Assembly (NCBI GenBank): GCA_037893245.1
Contig: JBAIAA010000025.1
Location: 1,736,001-1,800,000 of the forward strand
Direction: 5' to 3'
Source: Crossaster papposus
Taxonomy: Eukaryota; Echinodermata; Asteroidea; Velatida; Solasteridae
DNA length: 64,000 nt
Made by a program: the position numbers and the translations under genes. The notes beneath the pieces were generated by a model. That model was not told the origin of the DNA. It worked only from the letters and a program-made list of their open reading frames with translations, and ran no database searches. Position 1 is the first letter of the stretch. Each line of letters begins with the position of its first letter. Shown in pieces: positions 39,101 through 44,181 of this stretch.

Positions 39101-40900
39101 AATACTCAGACGAAAACGTATGCTCAATATATGTTCGAGTTTGTTCGAGTTTGTTTCAACTCAGTTACAAAACTTCGGAAGTGCACTAAATTTATGTTGC
39201 AGGATATTGGAATATTATAATCAGTGAATTCAAATGATAAACGTGAATAGCTGGGTAACCTATACTCAAAACGCGGAACTCATATTCGGAACTCCCCGAA
39301 TACAACCAGGTAATTAATGCAAATCCAACATTTAGAACATGGCTTTGTCCAACCGTTGAATAATATCAACCATTTTATTAGTTCAACCATGGATCGAGGG
39401 TTAAACTCAATGCACGGTTTGTTTTTTCATTTTTTGACGCCACAGGCCTATTTTTTATTTAAATTATGGGTGTGACGCAGAAACGCAGATGATGTCCAGA
39501 TAGCATTATAATTCGCACCAAAACCAAAGGCATAGGCCCTTAAAGTTAAAAAGGTTGGCGTCGCAATCAGCATAATGTGAAATAAACAACTTGGACCACA
39601 ATAATGTAAAGCAAAAAAAGCAAATCATTTCGTTGCAGTTGTAGGATTCGAGTCCAGGACTCGGACTCGAGTCTGTCTTGAGTCACAATTTCGGTGACTC
39701 AGACTTGACTCGAGTCACATCGACAAAGGACTCGGACTCGGACTCGACTATCATGACTCGGACTTGCCCCCGGGGACTCGTGACTCGCGAGTCAAGTATT
39801 TTCACGAACAATACTTTTGTGTGTAATATTAAAAACCATTTCGAGGATCCGATCGTCATGCACATGGAGAAATATTAATGTTTAGCACACGAAATAAGTA
39901 CGCTGTCGTATGGTGTTGCAAGAAATAGTTCGTGACTGAGGTATGGCCATGTACAGCGCATATTATAGGCCCCTATGTTCAATAGGTATAATAACACTCC
40001 GATATATTTATGTAAAAGCACAATTGTACCCGCCGACACCAATATTAATGCTGGTATTATGTCAACATTAACATCATAGGCACTGATTGATGCATACTAC
40101 CATGGAAATGGGAATTCGTCTCTAGAATCCGAATGACGACTTTGGCTGGCTGTGGCTATATCGCTTCCTTCCTCCATGATTAAACTTGACAGATTTGTTT
40201 CTCTAAACTATAAAACTGGTTGGCTACCTACCTTTCTGAAATACATAAATCAGTATATAATTGGTTATTTTGAAAAAAATATTAAATCATTAAAAGATAT
40301 TTTGGAGAAGGGGTAAGAATTATTGGTAAAAAAAATTAAGAAAAAGCTTTATTATGTCATTTTAAATTCTTATTTTACGACATTTAGTTTGCAATTAATA
40401 GTGATCCAGTCATCTAAGTGAACTGGTTCAAGTATTCTAACTACTGTAATATTTAAACAAGTGACCCGTGACTCGGACTTGGACCAAGTGACTCGAGACT
40501 CGGACTCGGACTTAACTCGGACTCGACCCAAGTGACTTGAGACTCGGACTCGATCGACACCTGTGACTCGACTACAACTCTGAAAACCGGGCGTGTTTCA
40601 GAGTTATTAAAGTCATGTTATTATCGCACGACGATTTATCCAACTATACACTGTACCTAATTAAGCCTTATCCTAACGTCACCCAATACTGCAAAAATAC
40701 TACTTGTGAGTAAACTGCAGGGTGAGTATGCAGTACTCTTACCACACTGGCCTTTGAGAATGAGTATAGTACAAAAATGTATTTTGTAGTATAGTACTGA
40801 CTATAATATCCCAAATGACGGCCCACATCCCTATCTCTAAACTATATCAATAACACTACTTGTATTTAGCATGATTTGAGACTCACCCTTCGTTTTCCAT
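2979..40900 (-). CDS. GGT: Gamma-glutamyltranspeptidase-like gene (7 coding exons, 3' part outside)
   Basis: GGT enzymes are type II membrane proteins that cleave the gamma-glutamyl bond of extracellular glutathione. Coding exons, 5' to 3', are 40900-40887, 17639-17556, 13444-13223, 10113-9875, 8587-8392, 7436-7279 and 3149-2979. All have AG/GT borders and matching phases, giving 361 codons plus one base. Residues 1-54 are a charged Lys/Asp/Glu tail and about 55-79 a membrane anchor. Then come family landmarks: FFNGAVASDRELCSRVGR, LNGGNALDAAIG, GGVGGGGYLTFYN, GGLAIAIPGQVAG, IEPSIRLAKGGF, SLADLEEYSAHI and APPPPSSGILTNYILNILEG. Sequons NKT and NAT lie near residue 150. The family Arg in (N/D)xREx(A)P is Gln (about residue 165). 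Exons for the self-cleaving catalytic Thr subunit are not visible in 1-2978. Exon 1 is the least certain. Confidence 0.88.
3150..4365. other. GGT intron sequence, AT-rich
   Basis: Many AACATT/AATGTT words between 3460 and 3900 suggest decayed repeat DNA. I see no exon or bounded element. Confidence 0.4.
4366..4607. mobile_element. TTAA-flanked MITE, piggyBac-like
   Basis: TTAA flanks both sides of the inverted repeats CCAGTTCGCGCCGG (4370-4383) and CCGGCGCGAACTGG (about 4590-4603). The CC start after TTAA fits piggyBac-type ends. It is non-coding. Confidence 0.65.
4838..6408 (+). pseudogene. LINE reverse transcriptase, frameshifted
   Basis: Coding traces occupy three frames. The first (to about 5360) has KTNKSSHPSDLPIRLIKEF and VWKTATIVPIPKEKK. 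The second (about 5360-5939) has VDFTKAFDRVNH (motif A), SCGVPQGTKLGPILFLFLVN (motif B) and KYVDDLTIGE (catalytic box, YVDD rather than YADD). It also has LKLLGV-like text. The third (about 5941-6408) has YIRPIVEYASQVWHSS, typical of the LINE C-terminal region. There are two frame changes, near 5360 and near 5937. It is a dead copy, moderately old. Confidence 0.88.
4838..6556 (+). mobile_element. 5'-truncated LINE (CR1/Rex/jockey-like)
   Basis: The element begins inside the linker before the reverse transcriptase, so the endonuclease is absent, as expected of a copy truncated during target-primed integration. The reverse transcriptase and C-terminal region are followed by a short 3' tail and an (AT)n tract at 6541-6556. 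It lies in a GGT intron, antisense to the gene. The clade is judged from RT wording only. Confidence 0.85.
6557..7278. other. GGT intron sequence
   Basis: AT-rich with no recognised exon, RNA or bounded repeat. Confidence 0.4.
7279..7436 (-). CDS. GGT: GGT exon 6
   Basis: It encodes EIFLTDEGIKQQGDEVILPK, then a helix resembling the family's LAxTLExIAxxGxxxFYxG pattern, ending in VADVNET. Acceptor CCTTGCAG, donor CGG|GTAAAT. Confidence 0.93.
7437..8391. other. GGT intron sequence
   Basis: It contains ACAAGTACACTCTTG-like inverted words near 7640-7760 and a small inverted repeat around 7800-7850 (TTACAATTACGAAAAG and complement). There is no gene. Confidence 0.35.
8392..8587 (-). CDS. GGT: GGT exon 5
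   Basis: It encodes GGLAIAIPGQVAGLFSAHQ, then a Trp-containing block and IEPSIRLAKGGFEIGEALA, all standard GGT sequence. Acceptor CATACAG, donor TTGAG|GTACGT. Confidence 0.95.
8835..9060. repeat. GC-rich repeat block
   Basis: Words such as GAGCGGTCGCCG, CGGCGGC and GGCACCG recur in both orientations in an otherwise AT-rich intron. It is likely a GC-rich foldback element, with boundaries not clear. Confidence 0.35.
9171..9830. mobile_element. MITE with GGGCCAAATTCATAAACGGT ends
   Basis: Perfect 20-bp inverted repeats at 9171-9190 and 9811-9830. Inner parts also pair weakly (ATGATCACC, GGTGATCAT-like). It is non-coding and lies inside a GGT intron. Confidence 0.75.
9875..10113 (-). CDS. GGT: GGT exon 4, glycine-rich core
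   Basis: It carries the hallmark GGNALDAAIG and a glycine loop VGGVGGGGYLTF, then AIDGQVVAP where the family has (L/I)(D/N)xREx(A)P. The codon at the Arg position is CAG (Gln). Acceptor TTTCAG, donor AAAG|GTAATG. Confidence 0.95.
10155..10178 (+). repeat. GGGGC repeat
   Basis: Four consecutive GGGGC units. Such a tract can form a G-quadruplex on the plus strand. Confidence 0.7.
10370..10642. mobile_element. Short ACTCG-rich hAT-type element
   Basis: It starts CAGAGTTG, ends AAGCTCTG, and is filled with ACTCG/GAGTC repeats. Ends and filling match the larger element at 23765-24961. No matching 8-bp flanks are seen, so its edges are approximate. Confidence 0.5.
10643..11426. other. GGT intron sequence
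   Basis: I see no exon, RNA gene or clear repeat. Confidence 0.35.
11427..11669. mobile_element. MITE with GGGGCCAATTTCACGGAG ends
   Basis: Inverted repeats GGGGCCAATTTCACGGAG (11427-11444) and CTCCGTGAAATTGGCCCC (11652-11669). They continue inward into CTAAGCACAAAAATTTGC and its complement. It is a classic short foldback element. Confidence 0.8.
11670..12589. other. GGT intron sequence
   Basis: Nothing recognised. The 12390-12480 stretch is GC-rich but has no supported reading frame. Confidence 0.35.
12590..12860 (-). repeat. SINE-like repeat with B-box
   Basis: On the minus strand GGTTCGATTCC (12791-12801) matches a Pol III B-box. Just upstream is GAAGTGGCTTGCCCAAGAAC, like the conserved part of MIR/CORE-type SINEs. 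There is no tRNA fold, so it is not a tRNA gene. Confidence 0.45.
13223..13444 (-). CDS. GGT: GGT exon 3, signal anchor and start of the ectodomain
   Basis: The exon encodes a Lys-rich stop-transfer stretch (EKSGKKKKDDEHTV), then a hydrophobic segment of about 25 residues starting YLFIFMVVVLAIGFF. The family's first conserved ectodomain motif follows (GAVASDRELCSRVG). The donor is AAG|GTAATA. Confidence 0.93.
13445..14665. other. GGT intron sequence
   Basis: AT-rich with no recognised element. Confidence 0.35.
14666..15053. mobile_element. TTAA-flanked MITE, copy 3
   Basis: TTAA at 14666-14669 and 15050-15053, with the AAGGTAGGATACACC inverted ends (one change at the right end). An internal palindrome around 14826-14852 pairs TCGCGATCGCC with GGCGATCGCGA. 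Confidence 0.7.
15054..16069. other. GGT intron sequence
   Basis: AT-rich. A phrase around 15370-15430 (ACAGTTGTGCGCATGTG) recurs inverted near 15810-15850, so an inverted-repeat element of about 480 bp may span 15370-15850. Confidence 0.35.
16078..16275. mobile_element. Partial copy of the ACTGTGGAC-end MITE
   Basis: About 190 bp match 21615-21805 closely, starting CTTACATACGTACTGTGGAC. The matching right end is missing here. An isolated right-end piece (CAGTGCGTATGCAAGACTAA) occurs near 17165, so a later insertion probably split the copy. Confidence 0.6.
16445..16786 (-). repeat. tRNA-derived SINE
   Basis: On the minus strand a tRNA-like head has an A-box region (GGTGTAGCGGTTC) and a B-box GGGTTCGAATCC (16722-16733). 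A non-tRNA body and a GTGAGTGAGTGAGT-type tail (near 16455) follow. The body phrase GTTTAACGCCGTACCAGCA is the sort seen in invertebrate SINEs. Four 20-bp tandem units lie inside (16531-16605). Confidence 0.6.
16531..16605. repeat. 20-bp tandem repeat, nearly 4 units
   Basis: The unit TTTCATTCAACAATTTTTTA is repeated at 16531, 16551, 16571 and 16591 (last partial). Confidence 0.9.
17120..17137. repeat. Poly-C run
   Basis: An uninterrupted run of about 18 C residues. Confidence 0.85.
17556..17639 (-). CDS. GGT: GGT exon 2, cytoplasmic tail
   Basis: The acceptor CTCTACAG and donor GTAAGT flank 84 bases. They encode a hydrophilic segment, YKNGDEPPKPSPDTSKK followed by TGESRDYDDV. Its two left-over bases (GA) join the first base of the next exon to make Glu. 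Confidence 0.75.
17640..18718. other. GGT intron sequence
   Basis: Mostly AT-rich. At 18540-18610 the pair TTGCAATAA and TTATTGCAG brackets CGCGCAGTGCACTATGGG, a possible small inverted repeat or promoter-like block just before the SAP-like ORF. Confidence 0.3.
18719..18958 (+). pseudogene. SAP-like N-terminal ORF
   Basis: From ATG 18719 the ORF reads MSSEDSFALSLDVIEHWNVE, then ALKDFFLIKRKSSGGKKE. The pattern W-x-VEALKDF-x-KR-x-GGKKE resembles a SAP DNA-binding motif. As I recall, such N-termini occur on several transposon-derived animal genes. The ORF loses similarity after about residue 45. It is probably a decayed first exon. It lies in the same intron and strand as the THAP fragment 2 kb downstream. 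Confidence 0.4.
18959..20514. other. GGT intron sequence
   Basis: AT-rich with no recognised exon. TTAATTAGGCCCT is duplicated near 20000-20030. Confidence 0.35.
20515..20574. repeat. 30-bp tandem duplication
   Basis: Two identical units containing CGTACCCGCGTTATGCACGT (at 20521 and 20551). Confidence 0.9.
20755..20901 (+). pseudogene. Truncated THAP domain
   Basis: The 48-codon ORF starts MPTRCVAAGCSKTTKDGVSL and continues HLFSADPKYRKIW. This is the N-terminal half of a THAP zinc finger: Cys5 and Cys10 as C-x4-C, the HxF-like core and the invariant Trp. The ORF stops soon after KWS, so the distal C-x2-H pair and the AVPxxF box are absent. An NRF1-like GCATGCGCA is 125 bases upstream. THAP domains occur in P-element-type transposases and host factors. 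It may be a first exon with a hidden donor, or a dead remnant. Confidence 0.65.
20898..21095 (-). CDS. Acidic Ser-rich small ORF, unrecognised
   Basis: From ATG at 21095 the 65-residue product begins MDDRESSSSVFSESDENSTD and ends in a basic stretch (KHDRSKW...GPKNH). Low-complexity acidic N-termini like this are common on transposon proteins. It abuts the THAP fragment tail to tail. I assign no function. Confidence 0.3.
   Translation of the reverse strand: MDDRESSSSVFSESDENSTDSSDWNIVRTASDFSMFFKGMPKLLYRPVSKHDRSKWSLQIGPKNH
21615..21883. mobile_element. MITE with CTTACATACGCACTGTGGAC ends
   Basis: Perfect 20-bp inverted repeats at 21615-21634 and 21864-21883. The interior is non-coding. A second, split copy starts at 16078. 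Confidence 0.75.
21884..23500. other. GGT intron sequence
   Basis: No supported gene. 22535-22565 is G-rich. Confidence 0.35.
23501..23544. repeat. GC-rich hairpin
   Basis: TAGAGCGCCG pairs with CGGCGCTCTA around a short loop. The flanks CAAAGA and TCTTTG extend the stem. Confidence 0.6.
23765..24961. mobile_element. hAT-type non-autonomous element with intact 8-bp duplication
   Basis: It starts CAGTGTTGTAGTCGAGTC and ends GACTCGAGTCATACAACTCTG. The 8-bp sequence GAAATAGG lies immediately outside both ends (23757-23764 and 24962-24969). CA(G)NGTTG ends and 8-bp duplications are hAT features. The subterminal regions are packed with GAGTCC repeats. No transposase ORF is visible. Confidence 0.85.
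24970..25697. other. GGT intron sequence
   Basis: A phrase of the form (C/T)GGATCG plus nearby GAACTAGGAAAA recurs around 25080, 25390 and 25540, suggesting decayed repeats. There is no gene. Confidence 0.3.
25747..25827. repeat. Perfect 30-bp-arm hairpin
   Basis: The arms at 25747-25776 and 25798-25827 are exact reverse complements around a 21-base GC-rich spacer. Confidence 0.9.
25848..27330. mobile_element. Foldback transposon with tandem ~180-bp subterminal units
   Basis: The ends AGTCAGGTGGCTTAGC and GCTAAGCCACCTGACT are inverted. The left arm has three tandem units (from about 26000, 26140 and 26320) with CAAGATGGCGGCCAAA and TGAGGTGTCAATTCAGGGGT. The right arm has two inverted units. 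The centre (26480-26850) is unrelated AT-rich DNA. No transposase. Confidence 0.75.
27425..27617. mobile_element. Small MITE with AGGCCCGTACGCAGG ends
   Basis: Perfect 15-bp inverted repeats at 27425-27439 and 27603-27617. Confidence 0.75.
27772..27857. repeat. 22-bp tandem repeat, about 4 units
   Basis: Units are of the form TATTGGTAATGATGAGTTATTG, with a few substitutions between them. Confidence 0.8.
28041..28490. mobile_element. Inverted-repeat element with AT-rich arms
   Basis: GGGGTAATTATCATAAATGG near 28082 pairs with the complement near 28440, and CCTAGGAGG lies in both arms. The centre carries a tRNA-like promoter (28241-28318). Confidence 0.6.
28241..28318 (+). repeat. tRNA-like SINE head
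   Basis: TGGCTTAGTGGATAA resembles an A-box and GGGTTTCGAATTC a degenerate B-box at the correct spacing. No full cloverleaf. Confidence 0.4.
28616..32805. mobile_element. 4.19-kb element with ~590-bp terminal inverted repeats
   Basis: The ends TATGGAGCGCCAAAAGTGG and its complement are flanked by CCCGTAC on both sides (28609-28615 and 32806-32812); an extra A may make this 8 bp. The arms run 28616-29201 and 32214-32805 and are about 97% alike by eye. The phrase AAAAGTGGACAAC recurs four times per arm. A 7-8-bp duplication with very long repeats fits Mutator- or P-like elements best. No transposase ORF was found between the arms. Confidence 0.85.
30604..31397. mobile_element. Nested TA-flanked MITE with CACTGCAA ends
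   Basis: The ends CACTGCAAAAACTGTGGTGT and ACACCACAGTTGTTGCAGTG are inverted, with TA on each side (30602-30603, 31398-31399). The word GGTGTTA/TAACACC recurs inside. It sits within the larger 28616-32805 element, so it is younger. Confidence 0.75.
32879..34673. mobile_element. Foldback element with arrays of TGACGTCA
   Basis: The ends TGGTGGCCCTGAAGGGACTA and its complement are flanked by TA on both sides. The arms (32879-33292 and about 34247-34673) are arrays of CGACTTTCC / AGTCGCGAATATTGACGTCAA units. Each arm holds 11 exact TGACGTCA palindromes by count. The centre holds broken copies of the TTAA MITE family (AGGTAGGATACACC ends near 33655 and 34045) and a ~100-bp direct duplication (33436 and 33675). 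Confidence 0.85.
34933..34955 (+). repeat. G-run (23 G)
   Basis: Uninterrupted G tract at the left edge of the next element. Confidence 0.9.
35871..36139 (-). pseudogene. Exon-like ORF in the TIR element, unrecognised
   Basis: An open frame on the minus strand runs to CAAACAG|GTAGGA, a strong splice donor. The peptide has a Cys cluster (CAWVRCCGICASDVYLKG), then FDTFHARDSRFGYDPALKLD and VLCNGHGGQAN. Composition is protein-like. A plausible acceptor (CCGTAG) lies near 36104. Another open block, with an acceptor at about 35537 (GGAACAG), extends to 35125. It may be a piece of transposase or captured host sequence. Confidence 0.35.
37298..38522. repeat. Three tandem copies of a ~408-bp unit
   Basis: The phrase AGGGGATATCTGGGTGGCGA starts at 37303, 37711 and 38120, giving periods of 408 and 409. 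The copies differ at only a handful of positions. The third copy runs into a related but diverged segment (CACCGAGTTTGAACGCCGCA), then CAGA and GATA microsatellites. The minus-strand frame (MKLVGSCLNSVIAMHARCEV) is open in each copy, but I take this as a property of the repeat, not a gene. Confidence 0.92.
38620..38702. repeat. (CAGA)n and (GATA)n microsatellites
   Basis: ACAGACAGACAGACAGAG is followed by GTAGCGTATTATTATATAG and a GATA run. The pairing of these with the upstream tandem array looks like one element's terminus. Confidence 0.85.
38703..39635. other. GGT intron sequence
   Basis: AT-rich with no gene or bounded repeat. Confidence 0.35.
39636..40582. mobile_element. Second large copy of the ACTCG hAT-type element
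   Basis: It ends GACTCGACTACAACTCTG and starts near CAGTTGTAGGATTCGAGTCC. The interior is the inverse of 23765-24961 (for example GCCAGCCAAAGTCGTCATTC-like and GATGACTGGATCACTATT phrases). The flanking 8-mers do not match, so the copy is older or truncated. Confidence 0.7.
40887..40900 (-). CDS. GGT: GGT coding exon 1 (start codon)
   Basis: ATGGAAAACGAAGG is followed by the donor GTGAGT. The context CCAGAATGG is acceptable for initiation. It leaves two bases (GG) that complete a Gly codon with the first base of the exon at 17639. The 5' untranslated region probably extends to about 41000. It was chosen because it is the only ATG exon found with the right phase and a strong donor; a 14-base exon is weak evidence on its own. 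Confidence 0.5.
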
Positions 40901-41538
40901 TCTGGTTTCTTGGTTTGTTCCTGTCGAGGTACTAGCCTCGGTGTCGTTTGTTGTTGGTGTACGTCGGGCAATCGCAAAAATGTACATAGGTCCGTGTTTT
41001 AACCCCGTGAAAATCAATACACAACGTTATGCCAGTATGTACAGTGTATAAGGAGTGTCACGGTATAACGTCTGGACTTTAAACCGATATTTTAAAACCC
41101 ATAATGTGACCTGCTAAGGTAAACAGGCTTTAACAATAGGCGAGCCTGGCAAAGACTGACAATGCTGCTTTTGTGTGTTTGGGAAGGCTATGCAAATTAT
41201 CAATTGAAGCTGAAGTGTATTTGGAAAACAACCATTTGAAATACACGTTGGGTAGGTATGCCCAGAGGGCCGCAGAAATTAACAGTGTGGAAGGTTTCAC
41301 GGTTGGGTGACTCGTGCTGCTCTATATTGCGCGCACACAACCCGTCACTGTTTTCATGAAAAGCCACACATGTAAACAATTACAATTTGTTCGATTTAGA
41401 TTTGTTTCAATATTTTGTTTTAAAACACTGTACCTAACCAATTTGACATACTTCGTATCTGTAATCAATTTTTTAATTGTTTTTATAGTAATCACATTAA
41501 CGTCGCAATAGTCCAGTCAAAATACCCTATTTTGTTTT
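40901..41538. promoter_or_regulatory. Region upstream of GGT exon 1 (5' UTR and putative promoter)
   Basis: It lies 5' of the proposed start codon on the minus strand. I see no clear TATA box or CpG island. The first ~100 bases are likely 5' UTR if exon 1 is right. Confidence 0.25.
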
Positions 41539-42588
41539 GTTGACCTCACACAAATTGCAACAAAAAGGATTTCACCACAGTGTCCTTCTTAAGGTCCCTA
41601 GAATGACATACTAAAAGTCTCTAAAAATCAAAGTGGTAGAAATATGCCTAATTTGCATAAATCGTTAATCCCTGCCGTGTAATATGTTTATTCCCATATT
41701 TGGGTATATATTTTATTGTAATTTTTTGAAAAGTTTATTTTGGTGATTCTATACTTACACAGCCTTGCTTCGATAACATTTCCTAAAGCATGTAAAAGAC
41801 TGAATATATTTTATGAAAATATAGTAATGGTCTAAAATGACTACTATTATACCCTCTAATTTGCACGCATTTACCTTGTCTCCAGATATCATCAAGTAGT
41901 CAGTATTGACGAGCTTCAAGTTGACCAAGTTGCTTACTGGCACAGTTATCATTATTACAACCTTATGGAAAACATGAACAATTATAACATTGTGATAGTT
42001 AGCCCAGCAAAAAACAAAAAGTAGTTAAAAGGTTGTCTAACATGGGATACTTGAACAAGTTCAATGAAATCCCTAAAATACATTTTAACGTAGATTTGAT
42101 TTTTGTAAGCAACACAAATTTTTAATTTGGGGGGTTTTCTTGAACTTGTTCAAGTCTCTCACCTTAGGCAACCCTTCACCTATCTTTTAGCCCAATTTAT
42201 GGACACACCATTTTTCCAATACTGACTTCTTGATGATATCTGGAGACAGTGTAATATGCGTACATTTATAGGGTCACGAAGTTGTAATTTTGGATAATTA
42301 CTATGTTCTCATAATTAATCAGTCACTTATATGCTTTAGAAAATGTTATTGAAGTAGGGATATTAATAAAGTAGAATCACACAAAAAAACACCTTTCCAA
42401 CAAAAAATAAAGAAATATATACCCAAATATGGGAATAAATATATTCAAGGCAGGGATTAACGATTTATGCAAATTAGTCATATTTTCACCACTTGAATTT
42501 TAAGAGACTTTTAGTATGTCATTGTGAGGACCTTTTAAAAATGCATTGTGGTGAAAAAAAATATTGTTGCAATTTGTGTGAGGTCAAC
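41539..42588. mobile_element. Foldback element with ~370-bp arms
   Basis: The ends GTTGACCTCACACAAATTGC and its complement are inverted. The arms 41539-41910 and 42216-42588 pair throughout (shared landmarks CCCATATTTGGGTATATA and GTCTCCAGATATCATCAAG) around a ~305-bp centre. No transposase. Confidence 0.8.
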
Positions 42589-43101
42589 TAATTTTTCCTG
42601 TACTACAAGGGACAGGAATCTCAATAATTGCATTTTGCGTTTTCACGAAGAGACGAGACACAAACATTACTGCCCCGCATACAAAACGTATGACACGGGA
42701 AGGCGTAAAAGTAGGTCAAGGGAGATTTTTGTTTTCACAAAGAGAGCCACACAACTTTGTTACAATTTCGGCCGCGCTCGCGTAAACACGTGCGCCCCTT
42801 CCATAATTTTGGAAAAACACATTGAACAAAAGAGCCGCAATATAGACAAACTTGAATTTGTGTTTTCACAAACAGCCACACATCTGTACTAATTAATTTA
42901 GACTAATTAACCACCGTGTTAATTCTAAACACTGGTTCATGGGAAAAAATCACCTTTCGTAGAATCATGTGAAGGTTTTCCCTCTGCAAAAATTCAAATG
43001 TTGCAAAGTACTGATATAAGTTTTAAAATATGAGAAAATCCTCTGGCAATTATCTCGAAAACGCTTTTTCTTCAAAATATACGTGTCACTCTTTGTAAAA
43101 A

Positions 43102-43121
43102 AGGTGACGATATCGTCACCT
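43102..43121. repeat. 20-bp perfect palindrome
   Basis: AGGTGACGATATCGTCACCT reads the same on both strands. Confidence 0.9.
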
Positions 43122-43391
43122 GTATATGGCTAACTATCACAGACATCATTATTCAAAATACACAAAAAACCTCTACATAAATATGACAAATAATGTCTTA
43201 TTTTGTACTTTTTTGGTGGCACGCGGTCATTATTATATAGCCTCAGCGTGATTTCAAGAACTCTTTCCCAAGCAAATTAAACCACTGTATTTTTCTTAAG
43301 CTTGTTATCTCTGTGAATCGTTTTTCCTTTAGATGTTCATGGTGTATATTAAATATAAATGGTATGTATTCTGAGTGTCAAAAATGTTGGG

Positions 43392-43660
43392 GGCCGCTCG
43401 GTAGTCCGAAAGTTTGACAGTCTGAAGGTTCAAAAGTCCGAAGGTTCGATATTAAGGTCCGACACTATTTTTGTTTTTACTGTATTACAGTACTTTACTG
43501 GCAGCACGGGCACCAGTAATGTACCTTAACAAAATAACAGTATTCGTTAAGTATACTGTAATAAAACAAATTTACGTTACCGCAAGGTTTATTTTGTAAT
43601 GTATTTAATTTCGAATTATCGAACCTAATTCGCACTTACGAACCTTCGGACTATCGCGTA
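43392..43660. mobile_element. MITE-like element with GTCCGAAGGTTCG arms
   Basis: AGTCCGAAGGTTCGATA near 43436 pairs with CGAACCTTCGGACT near 43637. Shorter versions of the word repeat in both arms. Confidence 0.5.
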
Positions 43661-44109
43661 AAATGCTCCGAATAACATACCTTATTTAATATCGGATGGG
43701 AAATATGTCTGTTCGGCCTATTGAACCTTCGGGTAAACCTTCGTACTTCCGTAATTTGTATGCGACGTGTGTCAGCCAAAAGAGTCGACTAATGTCATTT
43801 CTAGCAGAAATGTGGACTAACGGTATATATAAGCATTATACTGTAAACTCCACAATGATAATTGTCAAAAGAAAAATCCTTGACAGTTCATCAGTTCACC
43901 ACATCTTGAATGTTGTTATTATTCAAGGAACGCCTTTTCACCCCTTCATACGCATGCCATCTGTCCCCTGTCAAATATAACTGTGTACATTAACATTAAT
44001 TGATGAGGAAAAGAGCAATTCCAACGGTCTAAAAACGTTAGTCTATAAGCATTATAAGCGTTTTAAAAATGAGGGAAAAAAAGTCTAACGAGAATAATAA
44101 AAAATGTGG

Positions 44110-44181
44110 CTCCCATGCCGGGAATCGAACCCGGGCCGCGTGGGTGAAAACCACGAATCCTAACCACTAGACCACATGGGA
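44110..44181 (-). tRNA. tRNA-Glu(TTC): tRNA-Glu (anticodon UUC)
   Basis: A 72-base cloverleaf reads on the minus strand. The 7-bp acceptor stem is TCCCATG/CATGGGA. The D arm contains the A-box TGGTCTAGTGG. The anticodon arm GTGG-TTTTCAC-CCAC gives UUC. The T arm CCGGG-TTCGATT-CCCGG contains the B-box. The discriminator is G. TTTTTT follows about five bases after the 3' end and would terminate Pol III. No intron. It looks functional. Confidence 0.96.

Larger units (their letters stand above)
42589..44109. other. Intergenic sequence
   Basis: It contains a 20-bp palindrome (43102-43121) and an inverted-repeat element (43392-43660). No supported gene. Confidence 0.4.
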
